Notes under the pieces: generated by a model
Seen by the model: the letters and a program-made list of their open reading frames with translations, nothing else
Told to the model about the DNA's origin: nothing
Database searches by the model: none
Position numbers and translations under genes: made by a program
Assembly (NCBI RefSeq): GCF_024169925.1
Contig: NZ_JALJXF010000001.1
Location: 2,052,001 to 2,116,000, forward strand
Length of the DNA stretch: 64,000 bases
Direction: 5' to 3'
DNA from: Methylorubrum extorquens
Lineage (GTDB): Bacteria > Pseudomonadota > Alphaproteobacteria > Rhizobiales > Beijerinckiaceae
Part shown: piece after piece, positions 16,854-25,742 of the stretch
How the letters are laid out: the number at the start of each line of letters is the position of its first letter
Numbering within the stretch: the first letter of the stretch is position 1

Positions 16854-17319
16854 GACGGCCCGTTGGGGCGGCCCTCCGGAACGGAGGTCCGCGCGTCCTG
16901 CATCGAGAGCGGTGGATGCGCCGGTATAACGGCATTGGGGCGCGGTTGCGAGCGTGGCCGGTCGCTTCCCGTTTTGCCGCACCGCGAGGCTGGCCGTTAT
17001 CGCGTGGCCCGGATCGCCTCGCCGACGCTCGCGATCACGACGGTGGTGGCCCAAGCCGTCATTGCGCAGCGTCAGCCGGAGTGGTCCAGCGTCACATTCT
17101 GTGCCGGAATGGCCGCGTCGCGATCACACCTAATCTTCAAAGATATCGTTTTATGTCAGATATTTGCAGTACGTTGTTGAGAAACAGGATCGGTTCTGCG
17201 TGAGGCGCCAGCGCATACCCCGCCCGCGAGACCGGAACGCGGGGACGATTGACTGTCGGGGGCCGCGCGCCCTTGGGTAAACTCCAACGAGCGCCGCACG
17301 AGGCACGACGGCCGAGCCC
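16854..17319. other. Divergent gap between rimO and pabB
   Basis: 466 bases without a supported gene; it should hold both promoters. An AT-rich stretch at 17128-17175 (around AAAGATATCGTTTTATGTC) is unusual for this genome and is the best candidate for pabB transcription start signals. No terminator, riboswitch or repeat was recognised. Confidence 0.5.
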
Positions 17320-18705
17320 ATGGTCTGGACCCGCGAGATTCCCTTCATCGACCCGGTCGCGGCCGCGGCGCGGCTCGCCCGGTTGCCCGGCCTCGCCTTC
17401 CTCGACAGCGCCATGCGGCACGATACGCTCGGCCGCGTCTCGGTGCTGGCGGCCGACCCGTTCGCGCGGTTTCGTTACCGCGATGGCCGTGCGACCCTGG
17501 ACGGGCGCGCGGTGTCCGGCTCGCCCATCGCGGCGTTGCGGGCCTGCCTCGCGCCCTACCGTCTGGCCCCCCGGCCCGACCTGCCGGCCATGCCGGGGGC
17601 GATCGGCTACTTCGCCTACGATCTTGGCGCGAGTCTGGAGCGGGTCGCGGCCCCGGCGCGCCGGGCGGGGCTCACCGACGACATCGCGTTCAACCTCTAC
17701 GACACCTTGCTCGCCGTCGATCACGGCCGCGGCAGCTGCCTGCTGATCGCCACGGGCTTTCCCGAAGCCGAGGGACCGGCTCGCGCGGCCCGGGCGCGGG
17801 CGCGGCTCGATGCCTTCGCCGATTGGCTCGCCGCACCGTCCGAGCCGCTGCCGGAATGGACGGGCGCCCGGCTCACATGGCACACGAACTTCTCGCGGCA
17901 AGGCTATGAATCGGCAGTCGAAAAGGTGCGTGATTACATCCGCGCCGGCGACATCTATCAGGCCAACATCGCCCAGCGTTTCTCCGCCGACCTGCCGCCG
18001 GGCTTCGACGCCTTCGCCTTCTACCGGCGGCTTCGCGAGACGAATCCTGCGACCTTCGGGGCCTATCTCGATTTCGACGGGCTGACCGTGGCCTCCTCCT
18101 CGCCCGAGCGCTTCCTCAAGCTGGCGGGGCGGGCGGTCGAGACGCGGCCGATCAAGGGCACCGTGGCCCGCGACCCCGATCCTGCCCGCGATGCCGAGAT
18201 CGCCGCCGCGCTCCAGGCCAACCCGAAGGAGCGGGCCGAGAACATCATGATCGTGGATCTGCTGCGCAACGACCTGTCGCGGGTGTGCGAGCCGGGCAGC
18301 GTGCGGGTGCCGACTCTGTGCGGGCTGGAATCCTATGCCGGCATCCACCATCTCGTGTCGGTGGTGACGGGCACGCTCCGCGAAGACGCGGACGCCCTCG
18401 ACCTCATCGAGAGGACGTTTCCCGGCGGCTCGATCACCGGCGCGCCGAAGCTCAGGGCCATGGACATCATCACCGAGATCGAGGGGGACGCGCGCGAGCT
18501 TTATTGCGGGGCGATCGGCGCGCTCGGCTTCGACGGCTCCCTCGACACCTCGATCGCGATCCGCACCGTGTTCATGGACGGCCGACAGGCCGTGCTCCAG
18601 GCGGGCGGCGGCGTGACCCTGCTCTCCGAGCCCGGCCCCGAATACGAGGAGACGCTGACCAAGGCGGCCCGCGTCTTCGCGGCCTTCGAGGAGGAGGCGC
18701 CATGA
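17320..18705 (+). CDS. pabB: Aminodeoxychorismate synthase component I (PabB)
   Basis: Adds ammonia to chorismate to give 4-amino-4-deoxychorismate, the first step to p-aminobenzoate and folate. The chorismate-binding fold is recognised by GDIYQANIAQRFSA, SSSPERFLKL, the PIKGT motif near residue 277 (PabB type, not TrpE), FPGGSITGAPKLRAM and IRTVFMDG. Length (461 aa) is standard. Its stop overlaps the pabA start in ATGA, so the two subunits are translationally coupled. It is the first gene of the pabB-pabA-pabC operon. Confidence 0.95.
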   Translation: MVWTREIPFIDPVAAAARLARLPGLAFLDSAMRHDTLGRVSVLAADPFARFRYRDGRATLDGRAVSGSPIAALRACLAPYRLAPRPDLPAMPGAIGYFAYDLGASLERVAAPARRAGLTDDIAFNLYDTLLAVDHGRGSCLLIATGFPEAEGPARAARARARLDAFADWLAAPSEPLPEWTGARLTWHTNFSRQGYESAVEKVRDYIRAGDIYQANIAQRFSADLPPGFDAFAFYRRLRETNPATFGAYLDFDGLTVASSSPERFLKLAGRAVETRPIKGTVARDPDPARDAEIAAALQANPKERAENIMIVDLLRNDLSRVCEPGSVRVPTLCGLESYAGIHHLVSVVTGTLREDADALDLIERTFPGGSITGAPKLRAMDIITEIEGDARELYCGAIGALGFDGSLDTSIAIRTVFMDGRQAVLQAGGGVTLLSEPGPEYEETLTKAARVFAAFEEEAP

Positions 18706-19331
18706 TCCTCGTGGTCGACAACTACGATTCCTTCGTCTTCAACGTGGTGCGCTACTTCGAGGAACTGGGCGAGACCGTCGAGGTCGTGCGCAACGACGCG
18801 CTCGACGTGGCCGGCATCCGCGCGCGGAACCCGGAGGCGGTGGTGATCTCGCCCGGCCCCTGCACCCCGGCGGAGGCCGGCGTGAGCCTGCCGGCCATCC
18901 GCGAATTGTCCGGCGAGGTGCCGATCCTCGGCGTCTGCCTCGGGCATCAGGCGATCGGCGCGGCCTTCGGCGGCCGGGTCGAGCGGGCGGGCCGCCCGCT
19001 CCACGGCCACGCCACGCCAATCCGGCATCGCGGCGAGCGGCTGTTCGAAGGGTTGCCGCAGCCGATGCAGGTGGGGCGCTACCACTCGCTGATCGTGGCG
19101 CCGACGCCGGAGATGGAGCGCCACCTCACGGTCGATGCGGCCTCCGCGGAGGGCGAGGTGATGGCGCTGTCGCACCGCAGCCACCCGACCTGGGGCATCC
19201 AGTTCCACCCGGAATCGGTGCTGACCGAGAACGGCCACGCGCTGTTTTCCAACTTCCTGAAGGGGGCCCGCGCGTGGCGGGAGGCGGGCGCGTCGGAATC
19301 GACGGACAGGCTCGCCGATGCTGTGGTCTAA
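18702..19331 (+). CDS. pabA: Aminodeoxychorismate synthase glutaminase (PabA)
   Basis: Class I glutamine amidotransferase supplying ammonia to PabB. The triad is visible: Cys in GVCLGHQAIG, and His and Glu in IQFHPESVLTE. ISPGPCTPAEAG forms the oxyanion region. The start at 18702 lies in the ATGA overlap with pabB and is preceded by GAGGAG. The last 14 bases overlap pabC. A TrpG role is possible in principle, but the operon argues for PabA. Confidence 0.95.
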   Translation: MILVVDNYDSFVFNVVRYFEELGETVEVVRNDALDVAGIRARNPEAVVISPGPCTPAEAGVSLPAIRELSGEVPILGVCLGHQAIGAAFGGRVERAGRPLHGHATPIRHRGERLFEGLPQPMQVGRYHSLIVAPTPEMERHLTVDAASAEGEVMALSHRSHPTWGIQFHPESVLTENGHALFSNFLKGARAWREAGASESTDRLADAVV

Positions 19332-20175
19332 CGGACGGCTGGTCGAGGGCGGCACCCTCCCCTTCGCCATGGGGGACCGTGGCCTGCTGCTCGGCGACGG
19401 TGTGTTCGACACCGCGCTTGGCGTCCAGGGCCAAGTCGCCTTCGAGGCCGCCCATGTCGCCCGCCTCGCCGCCGCTGCGGAAGCGCTCGGCTTCCGCGTT
19501 GCGCGGGAGCAGATCGTTCAGGCGATGCGCGCGCTGGCCGGCACCGCGCCGCTCGCGGCGATCCGCACCACGCTGACCCGTGGCCCCGGTCCGCGCGGGC
19601 TGGCGCCTCCGCCCGAGCCGAACCCGTTCCTGTTCGGCAGTGCCGCCCCGGCCCGCGCCGCCCTGTTCTTCGCACCCTTGCGGCTGGCGCACACGCCCAT
19701 CGCCCGCAACGAGACCTCACCGGCCGCGCGCCTCAAGACCCTCGGCTATCTCGATGCGGTGCTCGCCGCCCGCGCGGCGCAGGCGCAAGGCTTCGACGAG
19801 GCTCTGTTCCTGAACACGCGGGGCCGCGTGGCCTGCGCCGGCACCGGCAATGTTTTTGCGATTCTCGGGGGGACGCTCGTCACGCCGCCGCTGGAGGAGG
19901 GCGTCCTGCCGGGCATCGTTCGAGCCGAGCTTCTTGCCAGGATCGCGCCGAGCCTCGGCATCGCGGTCGAAGAGCGCCCTCTCCTTTCCTCGGAGCTGGC
20001 GGCGGCGGAGGCGCTGTTCGTCACCAACTCGCTGCGTCTGCTCGCCCCCGTGACGGCGCTCGGTGCGCAACCCTATGACAGCGCCGGGCACGGGACGGTC
20101 CGCAGCCTCTGCGCGGCTTTGCGGGAGACGGTGGCGGCGGAGTGCGGCGTCGAGATGGACGCCCTCGACCCCTGA
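19318..20175 (+). CDS. pabC: 4-amino-4-deoxychorismate lyase (class IV aminotransferase fold)
   Basis: PLP enzyme that would release pyruvate from aminodeoxychorismate to give p-aminobenzoate. The class IV fold is recognised by GDRGLLLGDGVFDTALG, the PLP lysine in ARLKTLGYLDAVLA, EALFLNTRGRVACAGTGNVF and LPGIVR. Pathway assignment rests on the overlap with pabA, since sequence alone does not separate PabC from branched-chain or D-amino-acid aminotransferases. A palindromic repeat 17 bases after the stop may end the transcript. Confidence 0.9.
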   Translation: MLWSNGRLVEGGTLPFAMGDRGLLLGDGVFDTALGVQGQVAFEAAHVARLAAAAEALGFRVAREQIVQAMRALAGTAPLAAIRTTLTRGPGPRGLAPPPEPNPFLFGSAAPARAALFFAPLRLAHTPIARNETSPAARLKTLGYLDAVLAARAAQAQGFDEALFLNTRGRVACAGTGNVFAILGGTLVTPPLEEGVLPGIVRAELLARIAPSLGIAVEERPLLSSELAAAEALFVTNSLRLLAPVTALGAQPYDSAGHGTVRSLCAALRETVAAECGVEMDALDP

Positions 20176-20192
20176 TCCCGGGATCTTATACT

Positions 20193-20227
20193 CAAATCCG
20201 GCTGATCCCTTCGGGACAGCGGATTTG
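20193..20227. repeat. Second copy of the CAAATCCG palindromic repeat
   Basis: CAAATCCG (20193-20200) and CGGATTTG (20220-20227) bracket an inner ATCCC/GGGA stem, as at 11301-11335, and TCAGGCGCCGCG follows in both places. Here that shared tail runs into the 3' end of pncA. It lies between convergent pabC and pncA and may act as a bidirectional terminator. Confidence 0.75.
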
Positions 20228-20231
20228 GAGG

Positions 20232-20858
20232 TCACTCAGGCGCCGCGCTGGCGATGCGCCCGACCCCTGCCCCTTCCATCGCTGCCCAGGCCCGCGCCAG
20301 CGAGCCGTCGAGGTCGATGCCGCGCACGGCATCCTCAACCACGATGACCTCGAACCCGGCTTTGCGGGCATCCAGCGCGGTCCAGAACACGCAGAAATCG
20401 GTGGCGAGGCCGGCGAGGAACAGGCGGGTCAGGCCGCGCTCGGCGAGGTAGCCGGCCAGCCCGGTGCGGGTCCGCCGGTCGGCTTCCATGAAGGCCGAGT
20501 AGCTGTCGATGCCGGGGTGAGTGCCTTTGCGGATCACCAGTTCGGCCCGCTCCGTCCTCAGATCCGCGGCCAGCTCGGCCCCGTGCGTGCCCTGCACGCA
20601 GTGCTCCGGCCAGAGCACCTGTTCACCGTAGTGCAGGTTCGTGGTGTCGAAGGGTGCCTTACCCGGATGGCTTCCGTGGAACGAGGCATGTCCGGGCGGG
20701 TGCCAGTCCTGGGTGAGGATGACGTGGGGCACGCGCTCGGCCAGCCGGTTGACCGGGGCGATGACGGCATCGCCATCGGGCACGGCCAGCGCCCCGCCGG
20801 GCAGAAAATCGTTCTGCACGTCGATGACGAGCAGAACGTCGTGTTCGGTCAGTCTCAT
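20232..20858 (-). CDS. pncA: Nicotinamidase PncA
   Basis: Hydrolyses nicotinamide to nicotinate and ammonia for NAD salvage. The isochorismatase-like fold carries the catalytic Asp in VIDVQNDFLPGG, the Lys in IRKGTHPG and the nucleophile Cys in ATDFCVFWTALDA. Metal ligands are in TQDWHPPGHASF. The length of 208 aa is typical. ATG 20858 is chosen over an upstream in-frame TTG. The C-terminal residues (ASAAPE) are encoded by sequence shared with the palindromic repeat at 11.3 kb. Confidence 0.94.
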   Translation of the reverse strand: MRLTEHDVLLVIDVQNDFLPGGALAVPDGDAVIAPVNRLAERVPHVILTQDWHPPGHASFHGSHPGKAPFDTTNLHYGEQVLWPEHCVQGTHGAELAADLRTERAELVIRKGTHPGIDSYSAFMEADRRTRTGLAGYLAERGLTRLFLAGLATDFCVFWTALDARKAGFEVIVVEDAVRGIDLDGSLARAWAAMEGAGVGRIASAAPE

Positions 20859-20874
20859 CGCCAAGCCCTGGGAT

Positions 20875-20914
20875 CCAAGGGACAAGTCCCTTGGTGGGTC
20901 CGGGCGAGGCCCGG
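20875..20914. repeat. REP-like two-hairpin element between pncA and the oxidoreductase gene
   Basis: CCAAGGGAC/GTCCCTTGG (20875-20894), spacer TGGGT, then CCGGG/CCCGG (20900-20914). Same layout as the units at 14.4 and 50.6 kb although the stem bases differ. Confidence 0.65.
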
Positions 20915-20940
20915 AATCCTTGTGTCCTAGGATACGGGGA

Positions 20941-21912
20941 TCACGGCGTCATCACCGTCGTCCCGGTCGTCTGCCGCCCGGCGAGATCGCGGTGCACCTG
21001 GCCTGCGTCGGCGAGCTTGGCCCGAGCGTGGATCGGGATCTTCACCGCCCCGCTCGCGACCACCTCGAACAGCTCGGCCGCGTTCGCGTCGAGGCTCTCG
21101 CGGGTGGCGATGTGGGTGAAGAGCGTCGGGCGGGTGGCGTAGAGCGAGCCCTTAGCGGCGAGAATGCCGATGTCAAACGCCTCGATCGCCCCCGAGGACG
21201 AACCGAAGCTCGCGAAGATGCCGAAGGGGGAGAGGCAATCGAGCGAGGCGGGGAAGGTCGCCTTGCCGACGCCGTCATAGACCACCGGTACGCCCTTGCC
21301 CCCGGTGATCTCCTTCACCCGAGCCGCGAAATCCTCGTCGCGATAGAGGATGACGTGGTCGCAGCCGTGCTCGCGGGCGAGCTGCGCCTTCTCCTCCGAG
21401 CCGACGGTGCCGATCACGGTGGCGCCGAGATGCTTGGCCCATTGCGTGGCGATGAGGCCGACACCGCCGGCGGCGGCGTGGAACAGGATCGTGTCGCCGG
21501 GCTGCACCCGGTAGGTCCGGCGCAGCAGGTATTGCGCGGTGAGGCCTTTCAGCATCATCGCCGCGGCGGTCTCGTCGGAAATCGAATCCGGAACGTGAAC
21601 GACGCCCTTGGTGTCGACCACGACTTCCTCGGCATAGGTGCCGGTGGCCCCTGCATAGGCGACGCGTTCGCCGACGCGGAAATCGCTGACGCCCTCGCCG
21701 AGCGCATCGACCACGCCCGCGCCCTCCTTGCCGAGGGTGAAGGGGAGCGAGGGCGCCTTGTAGGCGCCGGAGCGGAAGTAGATGTCGATGAAGTTGACGC
21801 CGATAGCGGTCTGGCGGACGCGGATCTGGCCCGGCCCCGGCTCGGGCGAGGGCACGTCCTCGTAGACCATCGCCTCCGGCCCACCGTAGGCGTGCACTCG
21901 GATCGCTTTCAT
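20941..21912 (-). CDS. qor: NADPH:quinone oxidoreductase (zeta-crystallin type)
   Basis: Zinc-independent medium-chain dehydrogenase/reductase that reduces quinones with NADPH. The family markers are NFIDIYFRSGAYKAPSLPF, LGKEGAGVVDALGEGV, and the nucleotide-binding AAAGGVGLIATQWAKHLGA with IGTVGSEEKAQLA. The 323-aa length is standard. GGGAGA lies eight bases before ATG 21912. It is followed by pncA on the same strand after the REP-like element. Confidence 0.93.
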   Translation of the reverse strand: MKAIRVHAYGGPEAMVYEDVPSPEPGPGQIRVRQTAIGVNFIDIYFRSGAYKAPSLPFTLGKEGAGVVDALGEGVSDFRVGERVAYAGATGTYAEEVVVDTKGVVHVPDSISDETAAAMMLKGLTAQYLLRRTYRVQPGDTILFHAAAGGVGLIATQWAKHLGATVIGTVGSEEKAQLAREHGCDHVILYRDEDFAARVKEITGGKGVPVVYDGVGKATFPASLDCLSPFGIFASFGSSSGAIEAFDIGILAAKGSLYATRPTLFTHIATRESLDANAAELFEVVASGAVKIPIHARAKLADAGQVHRDLAGRQTTGTTVMTP

Positions 21913-22033
21913 CGCGTTCTCCCGCGTTCCCGTCTCGAACTCCAGGCGAGATATCGGCCCGGCGGATCGAGGCAAGTCCCTCGCGGGGCTTATGCCCGAA
22001 GGACACCGGCCACGGGGGCGCGTCTGCCGCCCG

Positions 22034-22261
22034 TTACGCCTCCCGGATCGCGACCTGCATGCCCATGCCCGCGAGGCAGCGCTCGATGCGCTCCGTGAGG
22101 TCGGGCGTCAGTTCGCGCACGTGGACGTGCAGGGTGGCGGTGTCCTCCGGGCGCACGATGACACGGTAGCGCAGGCCCTCGTCTTCCATCTGACGCAGCA
22201 GGTTGGTGCTGGCCGTGGTCATTGCCGCGATGTGCTGCTCGACCAGTTCGGGCCTCATCAT
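22034..22261 (-). CDS. Small hypothetical protein, 75 aa
   Basis: Starts MMRPELVEQHIAAMTTAST and has helix, strand and strand-like segments (RYRVIVRPEDTATLHVHVREL) then a final helix (TERIERCLAGMGMQVAIREA). It looks like a compact soluble domain. Its start overlaps the stop of the upstream small gene (22258-22461), so translation is probably coupled. No family recognised. Confidence 0.65.
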   Translation of the reverse strand: MMRPELVEQHIAAMTTASTNLLRQMEDEGLRYRVIVRPEDTATLHVHVRELTPDLTERIERCLAGMGMQVAIREA

Positions 22262-22461
22262 CCGTGGCCGCGCTGCCTGCCGGCCGCGCTGTCCGACCCG
22301 GAGGCGGTGGCGATGGTGCTCCCGTCGCGCGGCGGCCTGACATTCTGGACGGGCGGAAACAGCCGCGCGAGCCCGCGCGCAACCCCAGAAAGCACGGGAT
22401 CGAGGGACGAATCGAGCCGTGTCCGCTCGGACTCCGGCTGCGAGGTGATGAATGGCTTCAT
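22258..22461 (-). CDS. Small hypothetical protein, 67 aa
   Basis: Short frame (MKPFITSQPESERTRLDSSL...) with one moderately hydrophobic helix (DPVLSGVARGLARLFPPV) and a polar, Gly/Ser-rich tail. A strong purine run (AGGGGGG) lies about 8 bases before the ATG, and the stop overlaps the next gene, which supports coding. No family recognised. Confidence 0.55.
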   Translation of the reverse strand: MKPFITSQPESERTRLDSSLDPVLSGVARGLARLFPPVQNVRPPRDGSTIATASGSDSAAGRQRGHG

Positions 22462-22710
22462 GGAACGCCCCCCTCGGACGTCAATGATGGTTCTGTCCTA
22501 GAGAGCGTGCGGCGAGACCGCGCAGTTCTCTCAACATAAGTTGGCAATGCCGGGCGGTGGATTTGGTTTCATTTCAATTCGATCCGGCCGCGCTTGAACG
22601 CCGGGCCGCTCTCGCACCCTTCCGCCGCACTTGACCCCACGCCGGCCGCACCTCTGTAGGAAGCTGGCCTTCGATCCTCGCTGTGAGGGCGCTTCAAGGA
22701 GTCTCCCGTC

Positions 22711-23946
22711 GTGACGGTCCCGGTGCAGACGTCCCCCGCCCACCCCTCCGCCGCGTCGCCACGCTTCACCGTGGCGGTGGTGGGCGCCGGGGCGGCAGGC
22801 CTCGCCGCCGCCCTGGCGCTCGCCCGCGACGGGGTGGAGACCGCGCTCGTCGGGCGTCACGCGCCGGTGGCGGACGGGCGCACCGTGGCCTTGCTCGACG
22901 GCTCGGTGCGCTTCCTCACGGTGCTCGGCGCGTGGGCCGAGATCGCGCCGCATGCGAGTCCGCTCGCCGAACTTCAGATCATCGACGACACCGGCAGCCT
23001 GTTCCGGCCGCCGCCCGCCCGCTTCTCGGCCGCGGAGATCGGCCTCGACGCCTTCGGCTGGAACGTCGAGAGCGCCCGCCTCGTCGAGACCCTTCGGAGT
23101 CAGGCCCGCACCACGCCGGGCCTGACCCTGTTCGAGGCGGATTCGATCGGCATGCGCCTTGAACAAGGCGCCGCGGTACTGGACCTGGAGGACGGACGCC
23201 GGCTGACGGTGCAGCTCGTCGTGGGCGCCGACGGGGGACGCTCGCCGCTGCGGGCGGCGTCTGCCTTGCGCACCCGCGAATGGTCCTACCCGCAGGCGGC
23301 GCTCACCACCCTGCTCGCCCACGAGCGGCCCCACCGCGACATCTCTACGGAGTTCCACACCCGCAACGGACCCTTCACCCTGGTGCCGCTGCCCGGCGGC
23401 CACCGCTCCAGCCTCGTCTGGGTCACGGCGGAGCGGGCGGCCAAGCGGCTCTCGGGGCTCGACGATGCCGATCTTGCCGCCGCGGTGGAGCATCAGGCCC
23501 GCTCGATGCTCGGCGCCATGCGGATCGACGGCCCGCGCGGCCTCGTGCCGATGCGCGGCCTCTCGGTGGAGCGGCCGGTGGCCGACCGTCTCGCCCTGAT
23601 CGGCGAGGCCGCCCACGTCTTCCCGCCGATCGGGGCGCAGGGGCTCAATCTCGGCCTGCGCGACGCGGCGGCCCTGCGGGATGCGGTGTTCTCCGCTCAG
23701 GAGGCGAACCGCGATCCGGGCGCGCCGGCCTCGCTTGCGGGGTTCGCACGCACCCGGGGCTTCGATGCGCGCCTGCGCGGGGCGGCGGTGGATTGGCTCA
23801 ACCGCTCGCTGCTCACCGATTTCCTGCCGGTCGATGCCCTGCGGGGCCTCGGCCTCGTGGTGCTCGGCGCGATCCCGCCCCTACGGCGCATCGTCATGCG
23901 CGAGGGCGTGCAGCCGCGCCTCGGCGCGCCGAGCCTGATGCGCTGA
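22711..23946 (+). CDS. UbiH/UbiF-family FAD-dependent monooxygenase
   Basis: Flavoprotein hydroxylase probably acting in ubiquinone ring hydroxylation. The N-terminal dinucleotide site is VAVVGAGAAGLAAALALARDG, the middle motif is VGADGGRSPLR, and the second FAD motif is LALIGEAAHVFPPIGAQGLN, all typical of UbiH/F/I. The start is GTG 22711, set by AAGGAG nine bases upstream. The position hydroxylated cannot be decided from sequence. Confidence 0.9.
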   Translation: MTVPVQTSPAHPSAASPRFTVAVVGAGAAGLAAALALARDGVETALVGRHAPVADGRTVALLDGSVRFLTVLGAWAEIAPHASPLAELQIIDDTGSLFRPPPARFSAAEIGLDAFGWNVESARLVETLRSQARTTPGLTLFEADSIGMRLEQGAAVLDLEDGRRLTVQLVVGADGGRSPLRAASALRTREWSYPQAALTTLLAHERPHRDISTEFHTRNGPFTLVPLPGGHRSSLVWVTAERAAKRLSGLDDADLAAAVEHQARSMLGAMRIDGPRGLVPMRGLSVERPVADRLALIGEAAHVFPPIGAQGLNLGLRDAAALRDAVFSAQEANRDPGAPASLAGFARTRGFDARLRGAAVDWLNRSLLTDFLPVDALRGLGLVVLGAIPPLRRIVMREGVQPRLGAPSLMR

Positions 23947-24000
23947 TTCCTTTTGGAGTTTCGGGCCGGGCGCGGGGCGCACGCGCAAGCCCTCAGAACA

Positions 24001-24453
24001 TCACAGAACATCGCCGTAGAGATCGATCGACTCGAAGCCGCGCGGGGCCAGCCGCTCGGCAAGAACGCGGCGGTGGCAGCGGGCCGGATCGCGCTCGAAG
24101 CAGAGCAGGCAGATCGGTTGCTCGGCAGCGAGGTCCGCCAAGGCGTCGAGGGCAAGCCCGCCATCGGCGGTGTCGAGCACCTCTTCGCAATAGATTCGGC
24201 GCATCAGCCCGGCATCGTCGGCGCGGGCCGCCTCGCGGCCGGATTTCGGCGTGCCGAGACTGCGGAAATGCGCATAGCCGAGCCCGGCTTCCGTGAGCCC
24301 CGTCTTCAGCGCGCCCTTCGAGAAGCCGCGCTTGCGCGAGTTGGCCACCGCCCGCACGTCGGCGAGCAGGGACACGTCCGCCGCCTTCAGGGCCGCGTGC
24401 AGGCGCTCCGGCGTCAGGCCTTCGTATCCGATGGTGAACAGAGTCTTGCGCAT
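24001..24453 (-). CDS. DUF488 family protein, 150 aa
   Basis: Soluble protein with the DUF488 signatures FTIGYEGLTPERLHAAL, LLADVRAVANSRKRGFSK and LLCFERDPARCHRRVLAE. The Cys-His pair in the last motif is conserved in the family and suggests a catalytic or metal role, but the biochemical function is not established. It is divergent from the GH25 gene, sharing a 197-base promoter region. Confidence 0.88.
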   Translation of the reverse strand: MRKTLFTIGYEGLTPERLHAALKAADVSLLADVRAVANSRKRGFSKGALKTGLTEAGLGYAHFRSLGTPKSGREAARADDAGLMRRIYCEEVLDTADGGLALDALADLAAEQPICLLCFERDPARCHRRVLAERLAPRGFESIDLYGDVL

Positions 24454-24650
24454 CGCCGGCTCAGGGAAAATTCAGGATCGACAAGGTTTTAGATGGAGCG
24501 CACCCGTTCTCCGGACAGCGTTCGCGGCCCGTATGTGCCTGTGGCGCAACGCCTTCCGGAATTCCGCCGCAATGCCAGCAAAGTTCTGTTAACCGGATCA
24601 AGGGCATCGAATACCCATTGAAGTCGCACGCAAGAAGTGGCGGGCCGTCG

Positions 24651-25502
24651 ATGTCGCTGGACACCGAAATTTCCTCGAGGCCCGCACCGGCTCCGCGCGG
24701 ATGGGTCAAGCGCGGGCTCGCCGCGCTGATGCTCTCCGGGCTCGCGGCCTGCGCCGCGCAGAACGACTTCTATCCCACCAAGGGCGACGCCAAGCCTCAT
24801 CCCGGCGTCGCGCGGGCCAAAGGCCACCCGATTCAGGGCATCGACATCTCGAAATGGCAGGGGCCGATCAACTGGGCCTCGGTCAAGTCGGCCGGCACGC
24901 AGTTCGCCTACATCAAGGCGACCGAGGGCGGCGACCATGTCGACGAGCGCTTCCTCGAGAACTGGGACGGCGCGGGCCGGGCCGGCGTGCCGCGGGGCGC
25001 CTACCACTTCGTGTTCTGGTGCCGCTCGGCCGAGGACCAGATGGCGTGGTTCAAGCGCAACGTGCCGAACGACCCGACCGCCCTGCCCCCGGTGCTCGAC
25101 GTGGAGTGGAACGGCCACTCGGCCAAGTGCCCGAAGAAGCTGCCCAAGGCCCAGGCGCTGTCGATGATCCGCTACATGCTGGACGAGATGGAGGCCTATA
25201 CCGGCAAGCGGCCGATCATCTATACGGACATCACCTTCCACAAGGACGTGCTGGAAGACGAGCTGCCCGATTACCCCCACTGGGTCCGCTCCACGGCGGC
25301 CGAGCCCGAGCAGCGCTACGCCAACCGCAAGTGGATGCTCTGGCAGTTCACCTCCACCGGCCGCGTGCCCGGCGTGCGCGGCGACGTCGATCGCAACGCC
25401 TTCTACGGCAGCCCGACCGAGTGGGCCTCGTTCCTCGCCACCGATTGCGATCCGCGCGAGCATCGGCGCCTGTCGAGCCAGGGCCTCTGCGCCGGCAAGT
25501 AG
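24651..25502 (+). CDS. GH25 lysozyme-like lipoprotein, 283 aa
   Basis: Glycoside hydrolase family 25 (Chalaropsis-type muramidase) that would cleave peptidoglycan. The family core is visible: GIDISKWQGPINWASVKSAG (first catalytic Asp), FAYIKATEGG, GAYHFVFWC, the acidic pair in PPVLDVEWNG, and IIYTDITF and MLWQFTSTGRVPGV. The N-terminus has a basic stretch, a hydrophobic helix and the lipobox LAAC, so the mature protein is probably membrane-attached in the periplasm. ATG 24651 is used; an upstream TTG in frame is unlikely. Confidence 0.92.
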   Translation: MSLDTEISSRPAPAPRGWVKRGLAALMLSGLAACAAQNDFYPTKGDAKPHPGVARAKGHPIQGIDISKWQGPINWASVKSAGTQFAYIKATEGGDHVDERFLENWDGAGRAGVPRGAYHFVFWCRSAEDQMAWFKRNVPNDPTALPPVLDVEWNGHSAKCPKKLPKAQALSMIRYMLDEMEAYTGKRPIIYTDITFHKDVLEDELPDYPHWVRSTAAEPEQRYANRKWMLWQFTSTGRVPGVRGDVDRNAFYGSPTEWASFLATDCDPREHRRLSSQGLCAGK

Positions 25503-25533
25503 CCGGATAGGCCGGTCGAAGCAGGGAACGGAC

Positions 25534-25560
25534 GGAGCCGCCGATCACGGAGGCGGCTCC
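25534..25560 (+). terminator. Hairpin after the GH25 gene
   Basis: GGAGCCGCC (25534-25542) pairs with GGCGGCTCC (25552-25560) with a 9-base loop. There is no strong T-run, so it is a possible rather than certain terminator. Confidence 0.5.
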
Positions 25561-25742
25561 CAGATTGAAATAACCTGTGTTGTGTTGCTTTTCTGCACGC
25601 TTTTGTGCGGGCACACGATACGAATTGGCTGTCACCTGGATTTTTTTGTGCTCGACTGCGGATCTGTCTACTTGTAGACAGACTGCGCGGCAAACCTTGC
25701 GCTAGGAGCCGGCTCGGCGACAAGACGGACTTCGAGTTTTAC